Part shown: positions 1 to 11,673 of the stretch, one piece after another
Position numbering within the stretch: position 1 is the stretch's first letter
Layout: each line of letters begins with the position of its first letter
From: Physcomitrium patens
Lineage: Eukaryota > Streptophyta > Bryopsida > Funariales > Funariaceae
DNA length: 64,000 nt
Direction: 5' to 3'
NCBI RefSeq assembly: GCF_000002425.4
Contig: NC_037253.1
Location: 14,606,343 to 14,670,342, forward strand
Notes under the pieces: model-generated
The model's input: only the letters and a program-made list of their open reading frames with translations
Told to the model about the DNA's origin: nothing
Databases searched by the model: none
Program-made: the position numbers and the translations under genes

Positions 1-255
1 TTTTAATGTATTTGTAAGATTTTTTGATGACTTTTATATGTATTAGCTGATATCTTACTTGGATCGATGAATAAGGTATTTCAACCTATATTAGTGCCGC
101 CTTGAGTTTGAATTCTTGATTATCATCCACTTTTATAGAAGGCGATGGTAGTTGTCATCTTCTTGACATATTTATAGTCTTATATGGTTTTAAAAGAGAT
201 ACGTGAAATACAAGATAGATTTTTATAAACTCTAAAAAATGTAATCGATAAGCAA
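1..255 (-). mobile_element. E1: decayed gypsy element, 3' part of pol (left piece)
   Basis: Minus-strand remnant that aligns by eye to the chromodomain and the linker before it in E6 (about 39750-40020), but rich in C-to-T and G-to-A changes. It runs off the left edge. The same element resumes at 6654 after the E2 insertion: the sequence before 256 and after 6653 joins into one continuous match to E6. No open frame survives. Confidence 0.85.
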
Positions 256-260
256 CTAAA
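256..260. other. Target site duplication of E2, left copy (CTAAA)
   Basis: CTAAA directly precedes the TGTCACGG start of the E2 5' LTR and recurs at 6649-6653 directly after the E2 3' LTR. A perfect 5-bp duplication is what gypsy integrases leave. It fixes both ends of E2. Confidence 0.93.
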
Positions 261-821
261 TGTCACGGCCATAATCATGTAAGCTAATAATTACATATAC
301 AAATAGGTAGAAGTAAGTAAAAGTGAGTAAAAGTAAGTTAATTCTATAATATTTAATATGAGAGCTTCTTAGAAGCTTCCTAGATGCCGCTTTGACTTCA
401 TAGGTGTCTTTAATTGATTTTTTGGATTAGAAACGTGGTCAATTAGTTGGCCATGTGCCACACATGTTGTTAGCTTGAAGATCAAGCTAACTATGTGGCC
501 CACACGTAGAAAAACTTGCTTTGTAAGTCAAGGCATGTGTCCTACAAAGTCTACACATATTGGAGGTCCTATAGAACGTCGCCACGTAGCCTCTAGTTAC
601 ATAATATATATAGAGACAAGAGTGAAGGCTTCTTCACTCTTGTCAACTCCTTTCTTGCTTCTAGTCTAGTTTCAAGGGTCTCTAGTTTTCTTGTCTTTTG
701 GCAATAGCCATTCCAGTTTCTCTTTCAATATATATACTTGTTTATATATATTTTGTTACCTCTCTTTGAGTGAAGGCTCACTTGTCTGAATTGTTTTTTC
801 ATGGAGTTCTTATCCTTGACA
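261..821 (+). repeat. E2 5' LTR
   Basis: Begins TGTCACGG and ends CCTTGACA, with short inverted ends TGTCA/TGACA. It contains a TATATATA box at 605-612, a 13-bp dyad at 615-644 around the expected start site, and further perfect or near-perfect dyads in the presumed U3 at 452-466, 469-491 and 518-534. The same blocks occur in all LTRs of this family in the window. Confidence 0.95.
605..646 (+). promoter_or_regulatory. E2 LTR core promoter and likely start of R
   Basis: TATATATA at 605-612 is followed 31 nt after its first T by the CA at 635-636, a typical Pol II start dinucleotide at a typical distance. The 11 bases from 636, ACTCTTGTCAA, are complementary to the sequence just inside the LTR at 824-834 except for one changed base. 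A dyad of 13-bp arms (615-627 and 632-644) spans the site. The start site is inferred from spacing, not shown by transcript data. Confidence 0.65.
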
Positions 822-823
822 GA

Positions 824-834
824 TTGACAAGAAT
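824..834 (+). other. E2 putative self-complementary primer binding site
   Basis: TTGACAAGAAT starts two bases after the LTR end. Apart from one G-to-A change (TTGACAAGAGT in E5 and E6) it is the reverse complement of the predicted first 11 bases of the RNA. No tRNA-type site starting with TGG is seen next to the LTR. See the E6 entry for the exact match. Confidence 0.6.
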
Positions 835-1033
835 ACACCTACAATATCAGAGCTTTGTCTAATCTTGATTAAGAGTGGATTATCCCTTTTTTTTCATAAG
901 ATATAAGCGTATTGGAAGTTGCGGATTACCTTCTTCTAAACTGATATTGTCCTTAGTATTTTCTTTGTCCGCAAGTCCTCTCTTCTATTTGTCTTGAGCG
1001 ATATTAGACATCTTCTCTCTTCTAAGTATTATC

Positions 1034-2041
1034 ATGGCAGAACTTCTTGAAATGGAGAGTGCAATGGCACAAATGGAAGAGCAATTGAGAGAATTAATGC
1101 TTATGATGCATCAACTCAATTTACCACCACAAGGAGCAACAAGATTGGCAGGAAGTGAAGATATAGAAATGGTTGGAGCTCCTTCAACATCTGCACCAAA
1201 CCATATCCTTTCTCCTATGGTGGAACGTCCTTCAAATGTTAGAGAACCAAGAATTGTCCTACCCGAGAAGTTTGATGGCACCAGATCCAAGTTTCGAGGA
1301 TTTATCAATCAAGTGTAACTAGTGATTGAACTTCAACCCCAAAGCTATCCAACTCCAGGATCACAAGTTAGATTCATTGGTACGCTTCTTTCAGGTTCGG
1401 CACAATCGTGGTTTTCATCTTTTCTTGAACGACGAGATCCAATATTGGATAATCTAGAGGCTCTTTTGGCGGAGTTTCGGTCCATGTATGGAGAACATGA
1501 TGCAATTCGTGTTGCAATCAATAAGATTCGTATTTTACGATAAGGCAATCGATCAGTAACGTTATATGCTTCACAATTTCGACAACTTGCAACTGATATC
1601 AAGTGTGATGATGCTGCACTTATTAGCCAATTTCTCTACGGATTACAATATGAGGTAAAAAAATTAATGCTCAACTTACCTGATCCTCAAACATTGAGTC
1701 AAGCAATTGACTTTGCTGTGAAGTGCGACAATCGCCTTTTTGAATTCTGATCTGAGAACCGTACAAGTGGACCTCAACGTTACTATAAATCAATGGCAAT
1801 ACCAACATCTCTTCAACACATACATTTAGAAGTAGAGGATATGTAAATTGATGCAGTACGTTTCAAACCTCTTAGTGAGCAAGAAAAGACTCGTCGTCGT
1901 CAAGAAGGATTATGTTTATATTGTGGAGAACCAAAGCATACTGCTCAGCATTGTCCAAAGTAATGACGCAATCACAAAATGAGGAGTATGGCTAAGAAAG
2001 AAGATAATATGTTGGAAAATGAGTTTGTCCAGCTACAATAG
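1034..2041 (+). pseudogene. E2 gag (broken)
   Basis: Starts MAELLEMES, matching the intact gag of E6 residue by residue for long stretches, including the KFDGTRSKFRGFINQV block. It would form the capsid of the element's particle. In-frame stops appear at about 1316, 1541, 1748 and 1843, mostly CAA-to-TAA or CGA-to-TGA, and near the zinc knuckle (CLYCGEPKHTAQHC) two adjacent codons became TAA and TGA. It ends at the family's usual CAA TAG. Confidence 0.9.
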
Positions 2042-5000
2042 GGACCCTGCGGCTGGAACCTTGTACAACTTCTAATAAAGGTCCGATTCTCTCCTCAGAG
2101 CCCTTTGCTTATTTTACATTAAATGTTATTTAAGGACCTAAACATTACAAAGTCTCTGCCTTGTTAGATTCAGGAGCCTCAGCGTGTTTCTTAGATGAAG
2201 AATTTACTAAAAGACATAGCATATCTTTAGTAAAGAAAACTAAACTTGTTCATGTAGAAGTCATAGATCGTCGTCCATTGTCTTTTGGAGATATTACTCA
2301 CAAAACCCTTCCTATAGAAGTAATAATCAATGGTCATAATAGTTTTGTAGTATTTAATATCATTAGATCTCAACACAGTCATTTTAGGTTTATCGTGGTT
2401 AGAAAAATACAACCCTCAAATAGATTGGATTTCCCGAACTCTCACTTTCTCTGAAAGTATAACTAATAGTGTAGTTAAGCAAGTAGAGAGTCATAAGTCC
2501 AGTTCAATTAAACCCATATTTATAGATGTAAAAGCTTTCTTACATGATGCTATGAAAGAATCACCATACATTATTTATGCTACACCCGTTTCTACTGGTG
2601 AAAAGACTGCAAGTGTCATTCCAAGCCAATATCAAGAATTTCAAGATGTATTCAAAAAAAAGAATGCGGATACACTCCCGAAACATCGTCCCTATGATTG
2701 CTCAATTGACCTTCAAGAAGGAACACAACCGCCATTCGGACCAATCTATAGTTTATCACAAAATGAGTTGGCTGAACTCAAGGAGTATATTGAAGAAAAT
2801 CTAGCCAAGAATTTCATACGCCATTCTAAATCTCCGGCAGGAGCTCCAATTCTATTTGTGAAGAAAAAAGATGGATCATTGCGGATGTGTGTTGATTATC
2901 GAAGACTCAACAAGATTATCATCAAAAACAGGTATCCACTACCTTTAATATCCAGACTTCTTGATCAACTGAATCAAGCTAAGATCTATACAAAAATAGA
3001 TCTTCGAGGAGCATACAATCTAGTACGCATTAAAGAAGGAGATGAATGGAAGACTACGTTTCGAACTAGTTATGGACATTTTGAATACAACGTCATGCCT
3101 TTTGGACTTACAAATGCACCAGCAGCTTTTCAACATCTAATGAATGATGTTTTTCGAGAGTTTTTGGACAATTTTGTGGTATGTTATCTCGACGACATCT
3201 TGATCTATTCTAAGAATCCAAAAGAACATGAACTTCATGTTCGTCATGTGTTACAAAAATTAAGAGATGCAGGACTCTATGCCAAGATAGAAAAGTGTGT
3301 ATTCCACACTACTCAAGTCAATTTTTTAGGTTACATCATTTCAAATGATGGACTTATGATGGATCCTAAGAAAGTTCAAATTATTATAGACTGGAAGATC
3401 TCAAAAACGGTAAGAGATGTCCAATGTTTTTTGGGATTTGCCAACTACTGTCGGATCTTCATCAAAGACTTCTCTCGAGTTGCAGCTCCACTTACACGTT
3501 TGACTTGTAAAGACAAACTCCAATGGAATCAAGAAGCGGAAGTTGTTTTTGAATCTTTGAAGACAGCATTTGTTTCTACACCAATCTTATATCGTGTTGA
3601 TTTTTCCAAAGCATTCTTTATGGAAACAGATGCATCGGACTTTGCTCTGGGTGCGATTTTATCACAAATGGGAACAGATGACAAACTTCATCCAGTAGCC
3701 TTTCATTCAAGAAAATTCTCAACAGCAGAAATCAATTATGAGATCTACGACAAAGAACTTCTTGCAATTGTGGATTCTTTTCAAGAATGGCATTATTATC
3801 TCGAAGGCGCTTCTAGTCCAGTCATCGTGTATATGGATCACAAGAACCTTGAATATTTTATGTCAACACACGTATTAAATTGTCACCAAACTCGTTGGAG
3901 CATGTCTTTATCAAGATTCGAATTCATCATCACTTATCGGCTAGGAAAACAACAAGGTTTATCTGATGCCTTGTCTGGACGTTCTTATCTTGTACCAAAA
4001 GAAGGAGATGCAGCTTTTGAGCAACAAAGAACGGTTCTCTTGAAGCCGGAACAATTTCATCTTCGAGCAATAAAATCAACATTGACTATTGATTTAACTT
4101 TCATTAAGAAATCCAGTTAAGTATGTCTTCAGACCCTCTTGTTCATGATATCAAGAACAATTCTTCTAAATCTTATGATCCATCTAAATTTGAATTCAAG
4201 AACAACCTACTCTATTTCGAAGGACGCCTATATGTTCGAGAAGGAGAAGCTCGTTTACTTATTCTTCAAGCTCGTCATGACTTCTCAGTAGCAAGACATT
4301 TCGGATATAATAAGACTTTGGAGCTGATATCTAGGGATTTCTGGTGGCCTCAAATGTGGAAGGTAGTTAAAGATTTTGTACAATCATGTGAAGTTTGTTC
4401 AAGATCGAAAACTCCTCGTCATCGACCTTTTGGACTTCTTCAGCCATTACCCATTCCAGAACAACCATGGTCTTTTATTTCTATGGACTTCATCACGGAT
4501 CTTCCAATCTCAGGTTCTTATGACTCTATATTTGTGATAGTAGATCGTATTACCAAGATAGCACATTTTGTACAATGTACAAAATGTATCACATGTGAAG
4601 AAACAGCTAAGCTCTTTCTTGACAATATCTATCGCTATCATGGATTATTGAAGGATATTATATCAGATAGGGGAACTCAATTTGTAACAAGATTTTGGCA
4701 AACTCTTTTCAAGATTCTTAAAGTGGATATAAAACTATCTTCGGTATTCCATCCTCAAACTGATGGACAAACAGAGCATATTAATCAAGTTTTGGAGCAA
4801 TATTTAAGATGTATCATTAATTATCAACAAGATGATTGGACAACTCCTTCGCCATTGGCAGAGTTTGCTTACAATAACATGGTACACTCTTCTACAAAAC
4901 AAATACCTTTCTTTGCCAATTATGGTTATCATCAACGACTTGATACTTTTGACTTTTCAAAAGTTGATAATCCTACTGCGAATGATTTGGCAATTCATTT

Positions 5001-5529
5001 ATCAGAGCTACATGCAACGATGAAGGCGCAGTTAAAAGAAGCTCAACAACAACAAAACACCAATGCAGATGTCTATCGAAAGGAATAACCATCATTCGTC
5101 TTGGGTGATAAGGTATGGCTACTTCGTCACAATATCAAGACCACTCGTCCTTGTGACAAGTTGGACTATCAAAGGCTGTGACCATTTTCTATTTCTGCAC
5201 AGATCAATCAAGTTACATATCGTTTACATCTACCGGAGTCAATGGAAATCCATCTAGTATTCCACGTGTCTCTTCTTGAACCATACAAGACAGTGGACAT
5301 ACCAAGAAGACGACAAGCTCCACCTCCTCCTATAAAAGTGGACAATAATGAAGAGTTTGAAGTAGAAGAAGTCTTAGATTCAAGGCGACGCCGAAATAAA
5401 TTAGAATATTTTATCCATTGGCGGAGATATGGTATTAGTGAACACACATGGGAGCCAATAAAAAATCTTACAAATGCAGCAAAGGCGGTGGAGGTTTTTC
5501 ATCAACGACATCTATCAAAATCAAGATGA
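2042..5529 (+). pseudogene. E2 pol: protease, RT, RNase H, integrase, chromodomain (broken)
   Basis: Protease motif LDSGAS is at 2164. Compared with E5, a 5-nt loss near 2370 shifts the frame. From 2552 to 4120 one open stretch carries RT with YLDD at about 3187 and RNase H (METDASDFALG). A 1-nt loss near 4110 shifts the frame again. 4123-5088 holds the integrase zinc domain (H-H-C-C, CEVCSRSK) and core with MDFITDLP and ISDRGTQF. A CAA-to-TAA stop follows, then 5242-5529 encodes the chromodomain (VEEVLDSRRRRNKLEYFIHW). In an intact copy these are parts of one polyprotein acting in the particle and, via the chromodomain, in target choice. Confidence 0.93.
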
Positions 5530-5623
5530 AAACCTTTTTTATAAAAGAAACAACATCTAGGCAAGATAACATTCTACTTTCAATTCTTGTTCGTAGCTTC
5601 ATTGTAGTAGTGGCACTCAAGAG

Positions 5624-6046
5624 ATGGAGAACCAACAACCAACGGATTCAACTCAAGAGCCTTCATTTGCTGACCTACCGGATGAGACATTACGATTGTC
5701 ACAACCTTCAAGACGACGCAATCGAGATGAAGATCTTCAAGAACGACATATTCTTCCTCGAATAGATGGTGAGATACAACGCGTTTGATATCACGATTTG
5801 GGAAGGGACTCCCGATGTTTGGTGGTTTTGCTAGAGATAGGAACAACTCCTGATGGTGTTTCATATATTCTATTTGAAGGAAGTTACGAAGGCCTCAACA
5901 ATGATCAAATAACTGGGTGGTCTTCTCGCCTTGGTATGGGACACTACCGATGGTTGAGAGGCCCTATCAATCATCTTCGAAGAGAACAAAGATCAGAGTA
6001 TGTGGCGAATACAATTCGTCGCATCATAGATTTCTTCAACATATGA
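5624..6046 (+). pseudogene. E2 ORF3, third reading frame after pol (one stop)
   Basis: 423 bp, beginning 94 bp after the pol stop, as in E3, E5 and E6. It matches E6 ORF3 at all but about a dozen of 140 residues. A single TGG-to-TGA change replaces the W in the VWYHDLG block, so E2 makes at most a truncated product. By eye the E2/E6 differences include about 11 silent and 13 replacement changes; drift alone would give far more replacements. Function unknown. Confidence 0.8.
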
Positions 6047-6073
6047 TGAACTCTCCTCGTGGAACTCGTCTCT

Positions 6074-6087
6074 AGAAGGGGGGATAA
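6074..6087 (+). other. E2 polypurine tract
   Basis: AGAAGGGGGGATAA lies directly before the 3' LTR start. Such purine runs prime plus-strand DNA synthesis in LTR elements. Equivalent tracts precede the 3' LTRs of E5 and E6. Confidence 0.75.
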
Positions 6088-6648
6088 TGGCACGGCTATA
6101 ATCATGTAAGCTAATAATTACATATACAAATAGGTAGAAATAAGTAAAAGTAGGTAAAAGTAAATTAATTCTATAATATTTAATATGAAAGCTTCTTAGA
6201 AGCTTCCTAGACGCTGCTTTGACTTCATAGGTGTCTTTAATTGACTTTTTGGATTAGAAACGTGGTCAACAAGTTGGCCATGTGCCACACATGTTGTTAG
6301 CTTAAAGATCAAGCTAACTATGTGGCCCACACGTAGAAAAACTTGCCTTGTAAGTCAAGGCATGTGTCCTACAAAGTCAACACATATTGGAGGTCCTATA
6401 GAACGTCGCCACGTAGCCCCTAGTTAGATAATATATATAGAGACAAGAGTGAAGGCTTCTTCACTCTTGTCAACTCCTTTCTTGCTTCTAGTCTAGTTTC
6501 AAGGGTCTCTAGTTTTCTTGTCTTTTGGCAATAGCCATTCCAGTTTCTCTTTCAATATATATACTTGTTTATATATATTTTGTTACCTCTCTTTGAATGA
6601 AGGCTCACTTTTCTGAATTATTTTTTCATCGAGTTCTTGTCCTTGACA
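6088..6648 (+). repeat. E2 3' LTR
   Basis: 561 bp, same length and order of blocks as 261-821. The first bases read TGGCACGG instead of TGTCACGG. It ends CTTGACA, followed at once by the second CTAAA duplication at 6649-6653. Confidence 0.95.
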
Positions 6649-6653
6649 CTAAA

Positions 6654-9648
6654 TTGACTTGTTCACAAATAGAAAATGATTTAAGTCTATAATAATCTAA
6701 TTTTTCATAATAGCAAATAATTTTAATATTACAACAAATTAATCATATCTTATTATCAACATGAAAATGAGGTTATTCTTTGTAATAAGCATCTCCATTG
6801 CTCTTTTGTTGTTTTTGAATCTCTTTTAATTACCCTTCATTGTTGTATACAACTCAAATAAATGATTTACTAAATCTTTTGCTACAAGATTATCAACTTT
6901 TGAAAAGTCAGAAACATCGAGTTGTGGATGATAATCATAATTAATAAAGAAAGATATTTTTTGTATAGAAAAATATATCATATTATTATAAGCAAACTTT
7001 GACAATGGCAAAAGAGTTGTTCAATCATCTTGTTAGTAATTGATGGTACACCTTATATATTGCTTCAAATCTGGATTTACATGCTTTATTAGTCCATCAA
7101 TTTGAGGATAGAAAGCCAAAGATACTTTTATATCTACTTTTAAAATATTCAAAATTATTCTTCAAAATCTTGATAGAAATTGAGTTTTCCTATTTGATAT
7201 AATATCCTTAGGTAATCCCTGATAGTAATAGATGTTGTCAAAGAAAAGCTTGGTTGTTTCTTCACCTGTAATAGCTTTTGTACATGGTACAAAATATAAC
7301 ATCTTGGTAAAATGATCTACTATCACAAATTTAAAGTCATAAAAATTTGAGACTTAAAAATTTGTAATAAAATTCATAGAAATAGAAGACCATGGTTGTT
7401 CTGAAATAGGTAATGGTTGAAAAAGTCTATAAGGTCAATGACAAAGAATTTTTGACCTTGAATAAATATCACATGATTAAACAAAGTCTTTCACTGCCTT
7501 CGACATATGTAGCCATCTAAGATCTCTACATATAAATTCTAAAGTCTTGTTGTATTCAAAATATCTAACTGCTAGTAAGTCATAACATGCTTAAAAAATA
7601 CGTAAAGGTACTTCTTTTTTATGAATATATAGGTGTCCTTATAGTAGGTTATTTTTGAACTTGAACTTGAAAACATCATGAGACTTAAAAGAAGAGTTTT
7701 TAATATCATGAACAAGAAGATCAAAAGATATATTTGATTGAATTTATTTAACAAGAGTTGAATCAACAATCAATATTAATTTTATTGCTCAAAGATAAAA
7801 AAAATTCTCTAACTTTAAGAAAATCATTCTTTATTAATCAAAAGATGTTTTTTCTTTTTTTGATGTAAGATAAGAACATCTAGAAGGGGGCTTTGATAAA
7901 TCTTATTGTATTTTGAATTAATAAGTGATTTTAAAATCAAATCTTAATAAAAATATACTCTAATAAGCTTGGCGATAATTCAAAATATATACTAATATAC
8001 AATATTTAAGATTTTTGTAGTGATTATAAATAATGACTAGATTAAAAGCACCTTTTAGATATTGGCGCCATTCTTAAAACAAATCTATACTTCCAAGAAG
8101 TTCTTTATTGTGATCCTTGTAGTTGATCTCAATTACTAAAATATTTCTTGAATGAAAAGCTATTAGATAAATTTTATCACTTATTTCTATTTGTAATAAT
8201 ATGGCATTTAAAGCAAAATTTAATGCATTTGTTTTCATAAAAAATGGCTTAAAAAAGTCAACATAATATAAGATTAGAGCAAAAATAAAAGATGATTTTA
8301 AAGCTTCAAATGCTACTTCTACTTTTTAATTCCATTAAAATTTGTCTTCACAAGTCAAATGTATAAGTGGAGCTACAACTTGAGAGAAGTTCTTGATTAA
8401 TATCCAATAGTAGTTGAAAAATTTCAAAAAACATTAAACATCTCTTATCATTTTTGAAATCTTTCAATGTATAATAGTTTGAAATTTTTTAGGATCTATG
8501 AAAAGTCTATCATTTGAAATAATGTATTCTAAGAAGTTGACTTGAGTAATGTGGAATATATACTTTTCTATCTTGGCATGGAATTCCACATCTCATAATT
8601 TTTATAATATACAAGAAACATGAATTTTATATTCTTTTATGTTCTTAGAATAGATTAAGATATCATTTGAATAACAAACAACAAAGTCATCTAAAAACTT
8701 TCAAAAAACATCATTCATTAGATGTTAAAAAATTCCTAGTACATTTGTAAGCCTAAAAAGCATAACGTATTCAAAATATCTATATCTTGTTCAAAATATA
8801 ATCTTCCATTCATCTCTTTCTTTGATAAGTATCAAATTGTATGCTCCTTGTAGATCTATTTTTGAATAGATCTTAGCTTAATACAATTAATTAAAAAATC
8901 CATATATAAAATTAATTAATTATCTTGTCACAAAATATAGATCTTATTGGTTGCAATACAAATTACATCATATTCTCCATACATGAATTGAAACTTTGAC
9001 AAAAAATATTTTAGATTAATTAATTTTAGATCTCATTATTTAAAAAAAAATAAAAACCATGATAATGCTGAACCTGAAAAGAGTATATTAATGAATCTAA
9101 CTTACAATCCTACAGTTAAATAGTTTTGGGATTGAAGTTCAATCACAAGTTGTACTTGATTGATAAATCCTCAAAACTTAGATCTTGTGCTATCAAATTT
9201 TTTAGATAGTACAATCCTTGATTCTCTAATATTAAAAAGATATTATATTATAGAAGAAGGATCATGATTTAATAGAAATATTGAAGTACCTTCAATCATG
9301 TCTACATCTTTATTTTTTGCTATTCTTGTTGCTCTTTATGGAAATAAATTGAGTTGATACATCGTAAGTATTAATTCCTTCAATTGTTCTTGTATTTATT
9401 CTATTACACTTTTTATTTCAAAAAGCTCTGTCATGATAATACTTAAAAAAATAGAGATGTCTAATATTACTCAAGATAAATAAAAGAAAAGACTTAAAAA
9501 TAAAAAAATATATTAAAGATAATATTAGTTTACAAGAGTATAATTCACAAATCCTAATAATCTTAGGTCTCATCAAAAAAATAATAATAATCTACTATTT
9601 ATGAAAAAAAGACAAAGCTTTGATATTATAAGTGTATTCTTGTCAATT
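6654..9648 (-). mobile_element. E1: decayed gypsy element, integrase to gag and leader (right piece)
   Basis: Continuation of the element at 1-255. Reading on the minus strand, integrase remnants lie near 6830-7560, RNase H near 8000-8330 and RT near 8350-8900. At about 8905 the match to E6 jumps from RT straight into the middle of gag, so roughly 1.4 kb (rest of gag, zinc knuckle, protease, start of RT) has been deleted. Gag remnants fill 8906-9430, then the leader. At 9636-9646 a putative primer site remains: TTGACAAGAAT on the minus strand. Stops are everywhere. Confidence 0.85.
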
Positions 9649-9897
9649 TTTTAAAGACAAGAACTTGATGAAAGTAAATAAATAAGTAAAATTCTCTCAA
9701 AGAAATATGAAAAAATAAAAATAAAGAATTATATATACTAAAAAGAAATTGGAATGACTATTGTCAAAAGACAAAGAAACTAGAGACTCTTGAAACTAGA
9801 CTAGAAGCAAGTAAAGACTTAATAAGAGTGAAGAAGGTTTCATTCTTGCCTCTATATATATTATCTATGTAGAATTTATATGATAATATTCTAGAGG
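9649..9897 (-). repeat. E1 5' LTR, first part
   Basis: Inner part of the minus-strand 5' LTR of E1, with the dyad region and TATATATA near 9845. The LTR is cut at 9897 by E3 and continues at 15902-16095 with the ATAGGACCTCC block, which proves that E3 jumped into this LTR. Confidence 0.82.
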
Positions 9898-10466
9898 TGT
9901 CACGGACATACACATGTAAGCTAGTAATTACATGTATAAATATATAGAATTAAATAGAAATAGATAGAAATAGATAAAAATAAGTTAATTTTATAATATC
10001 TTCTAAAGAAGCTTTTTAAAAGCTTAATAGACACTACTTTGACTTTATAGGTATCTATTATTGACTTTTAGGTTAGAAACTTAGTCAACAAATTAAACAT
10101 GTATCACACATATTGTTAGTTTGAAGACGAAGCTAACTATGTGGTCCACATGTAGAAAAACTTGCCTTATAAGTCAAGGCATGTGTCCTACAAAATCAAC
10201 ACATATTGAAGGTCCTATAGAGCATCGTCATGTAATCTCTAATTAGATAGTATATATAGAAAGAAGAGTGAAGTCTTCTTTACTCTTATCAATTCCTTTC
10301 TTGCTTCTAATCTAGTTTCAAGAGTCTCAAATTTTCTTATCTTTTGGCAATAAGCCATTCTAGTTTCTTCTTAAATATATGTACTTCCTTATTTCTATTT
10401 TGTCACTTTTTCTTTGACATCGATTTCATTAATTTATGCATCATCTTACAGTTCATGTCCTTGATA
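9898..10466 (+). repeat. E3 5' LTR
   Basis: Starts TGTCACGG and ends CCTTGATA (from CCTTGACA). It is recognisable along its whole length against E2 and E6 LTRs but has many C-to-T and G-to-A changes. Confidence 0.88.
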
Positions 10467-10665
10467 GATTGACACTTACAATATCAGAGCTTTATCTTGT
10501 TTTGATTAAGAATAGATTACCTTTTTTTCATGATAAAATATAAACATATTAGAATTTATGGATTACCCTCTTTTAAACTGATATTATTCTTATTATTTTC
10601 TTTGTCCTCAAGTCTTTTCTTTTACTTGTCTTGAGTGGTATTAGATATTATTTTTGAGTATCATT

Positions 10666-11673
10666 TTGGCAAAGCTTCTTGAAATGAAAAGTGCAATGAT
10701 ACAAATACAAGAGCATTTGAGGGAGTTAATACTTATGATGCATCAACTTAGCTTACCACCACAAGGATCAACAAGAATGGAAGAATGTGAGAATATGGAG
10801 ATGATTAGAGCTACCTCATTATCCACACCAAATCATGTTCTTCTATCCATGGTGGAACATCTTTCAAGTAATAGAGAACCAAGAGTTGTCCTGCTTGAGA
10901 AGTTTGATGGTACAAGATCTAAATTTTGAGGATTTATCAATCAAATACAACTTGTCATTGAACTTCAATCTCAAAGCTATCCAACTCCAAGATCACAAGT
11001 TAGATTCATTGGTACACTTCTTTCAGGTTTAGTACTATCATGATTTTCATCTTTATTTAAACAACAAGATTCAATATTAGATAATTTGGAGGCATTTTTG
11101 GCAAAAATTTGGTCCATGTATAGAGAACATGATGCAACTTGTATTCCAACCCACAAGATCCATATTTTACAATAAAGCAATCAATCTGTAACATTATATG
11201 CTTCATAGTTTTGATAACTTGTAATTGATATCAAGTGGGATGATGCTACACTTATTAGCCAATTTTTCTATAGATTATAATATGAAGTAAAGAAATTGAT
11301 GCTCAACTTACCTGATCCTCTAACATTAAGTCAAGCAATTAACTTTGCTGTGAAGTACGACAATTGATTTTTTGAATTTCAATCTAAGAGCCACACAAGT
11401 GGGCCTCAACATTACTACAATTTGATGGCAATACCAACATCTCTTCAACACATACATTTTGAAGTAAATAACAAGCAAATTGATGCAATACGTTTTAAAT
11501 CTCTTATCGAGCAAGAAAAGACTCATTGCTATCAAGAAAGATTGTGCTTATATTGTAGAGAATCTAAACTCAATGCTCAAAATTATCCAAAGAAGTGATG
11601 AAAGTACAAAATGAAGAACACAACTGTCAAAGAAGATAATGTGTCAAAAAACAAATTTATCTAAGTACAATAG
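10666..11673 (+). pseudogene. E3 gag (decayed)
   Basis: The start codon reads TTG where E2 has ATG. The LLEMKSAM and LPEKFDGTRSKF blocks are still visible. Many stops follow, for example TGA after RSKF near 10927. The zinc knuckle is altered (CRESKLNAQNYPKK). It ends at a CAA TAG at the family's usual place. Confidence 0.8.

Larger units (their letters stand above)
261..6648 (+). mobile_element. E2: full-length Ty3/gypsy chromovirus, inactive
   Basis: Complete LTR retrotransposon with 561-bp LTRs at both ends, gag, pol in the -1 frame with a C-terminal chromodomain, a third ORF after pol, a purine tract before the 3' LTR and a perfect CTAAA target duplication. It lies in the chromodomain linker of the older minus-strand element E1. 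The LTRs differ at roughly 20 of 561 positions by eye count, mostly transitions, so it is clearly older than E6. Coding regions carry stops and frameshifts, so it cannot move by itself, but RT/RNase H and integrase are still long open stretches. Confidence 0.95.

Noticed and set aside
845..853. TATCAGAGC as the working initiator-tRNA primer site
   Set aside because: It is about 24 bases from the LTR end and lacks the leading TGG that pairs with the tRNA CCA end. Kept only as a possible relic.
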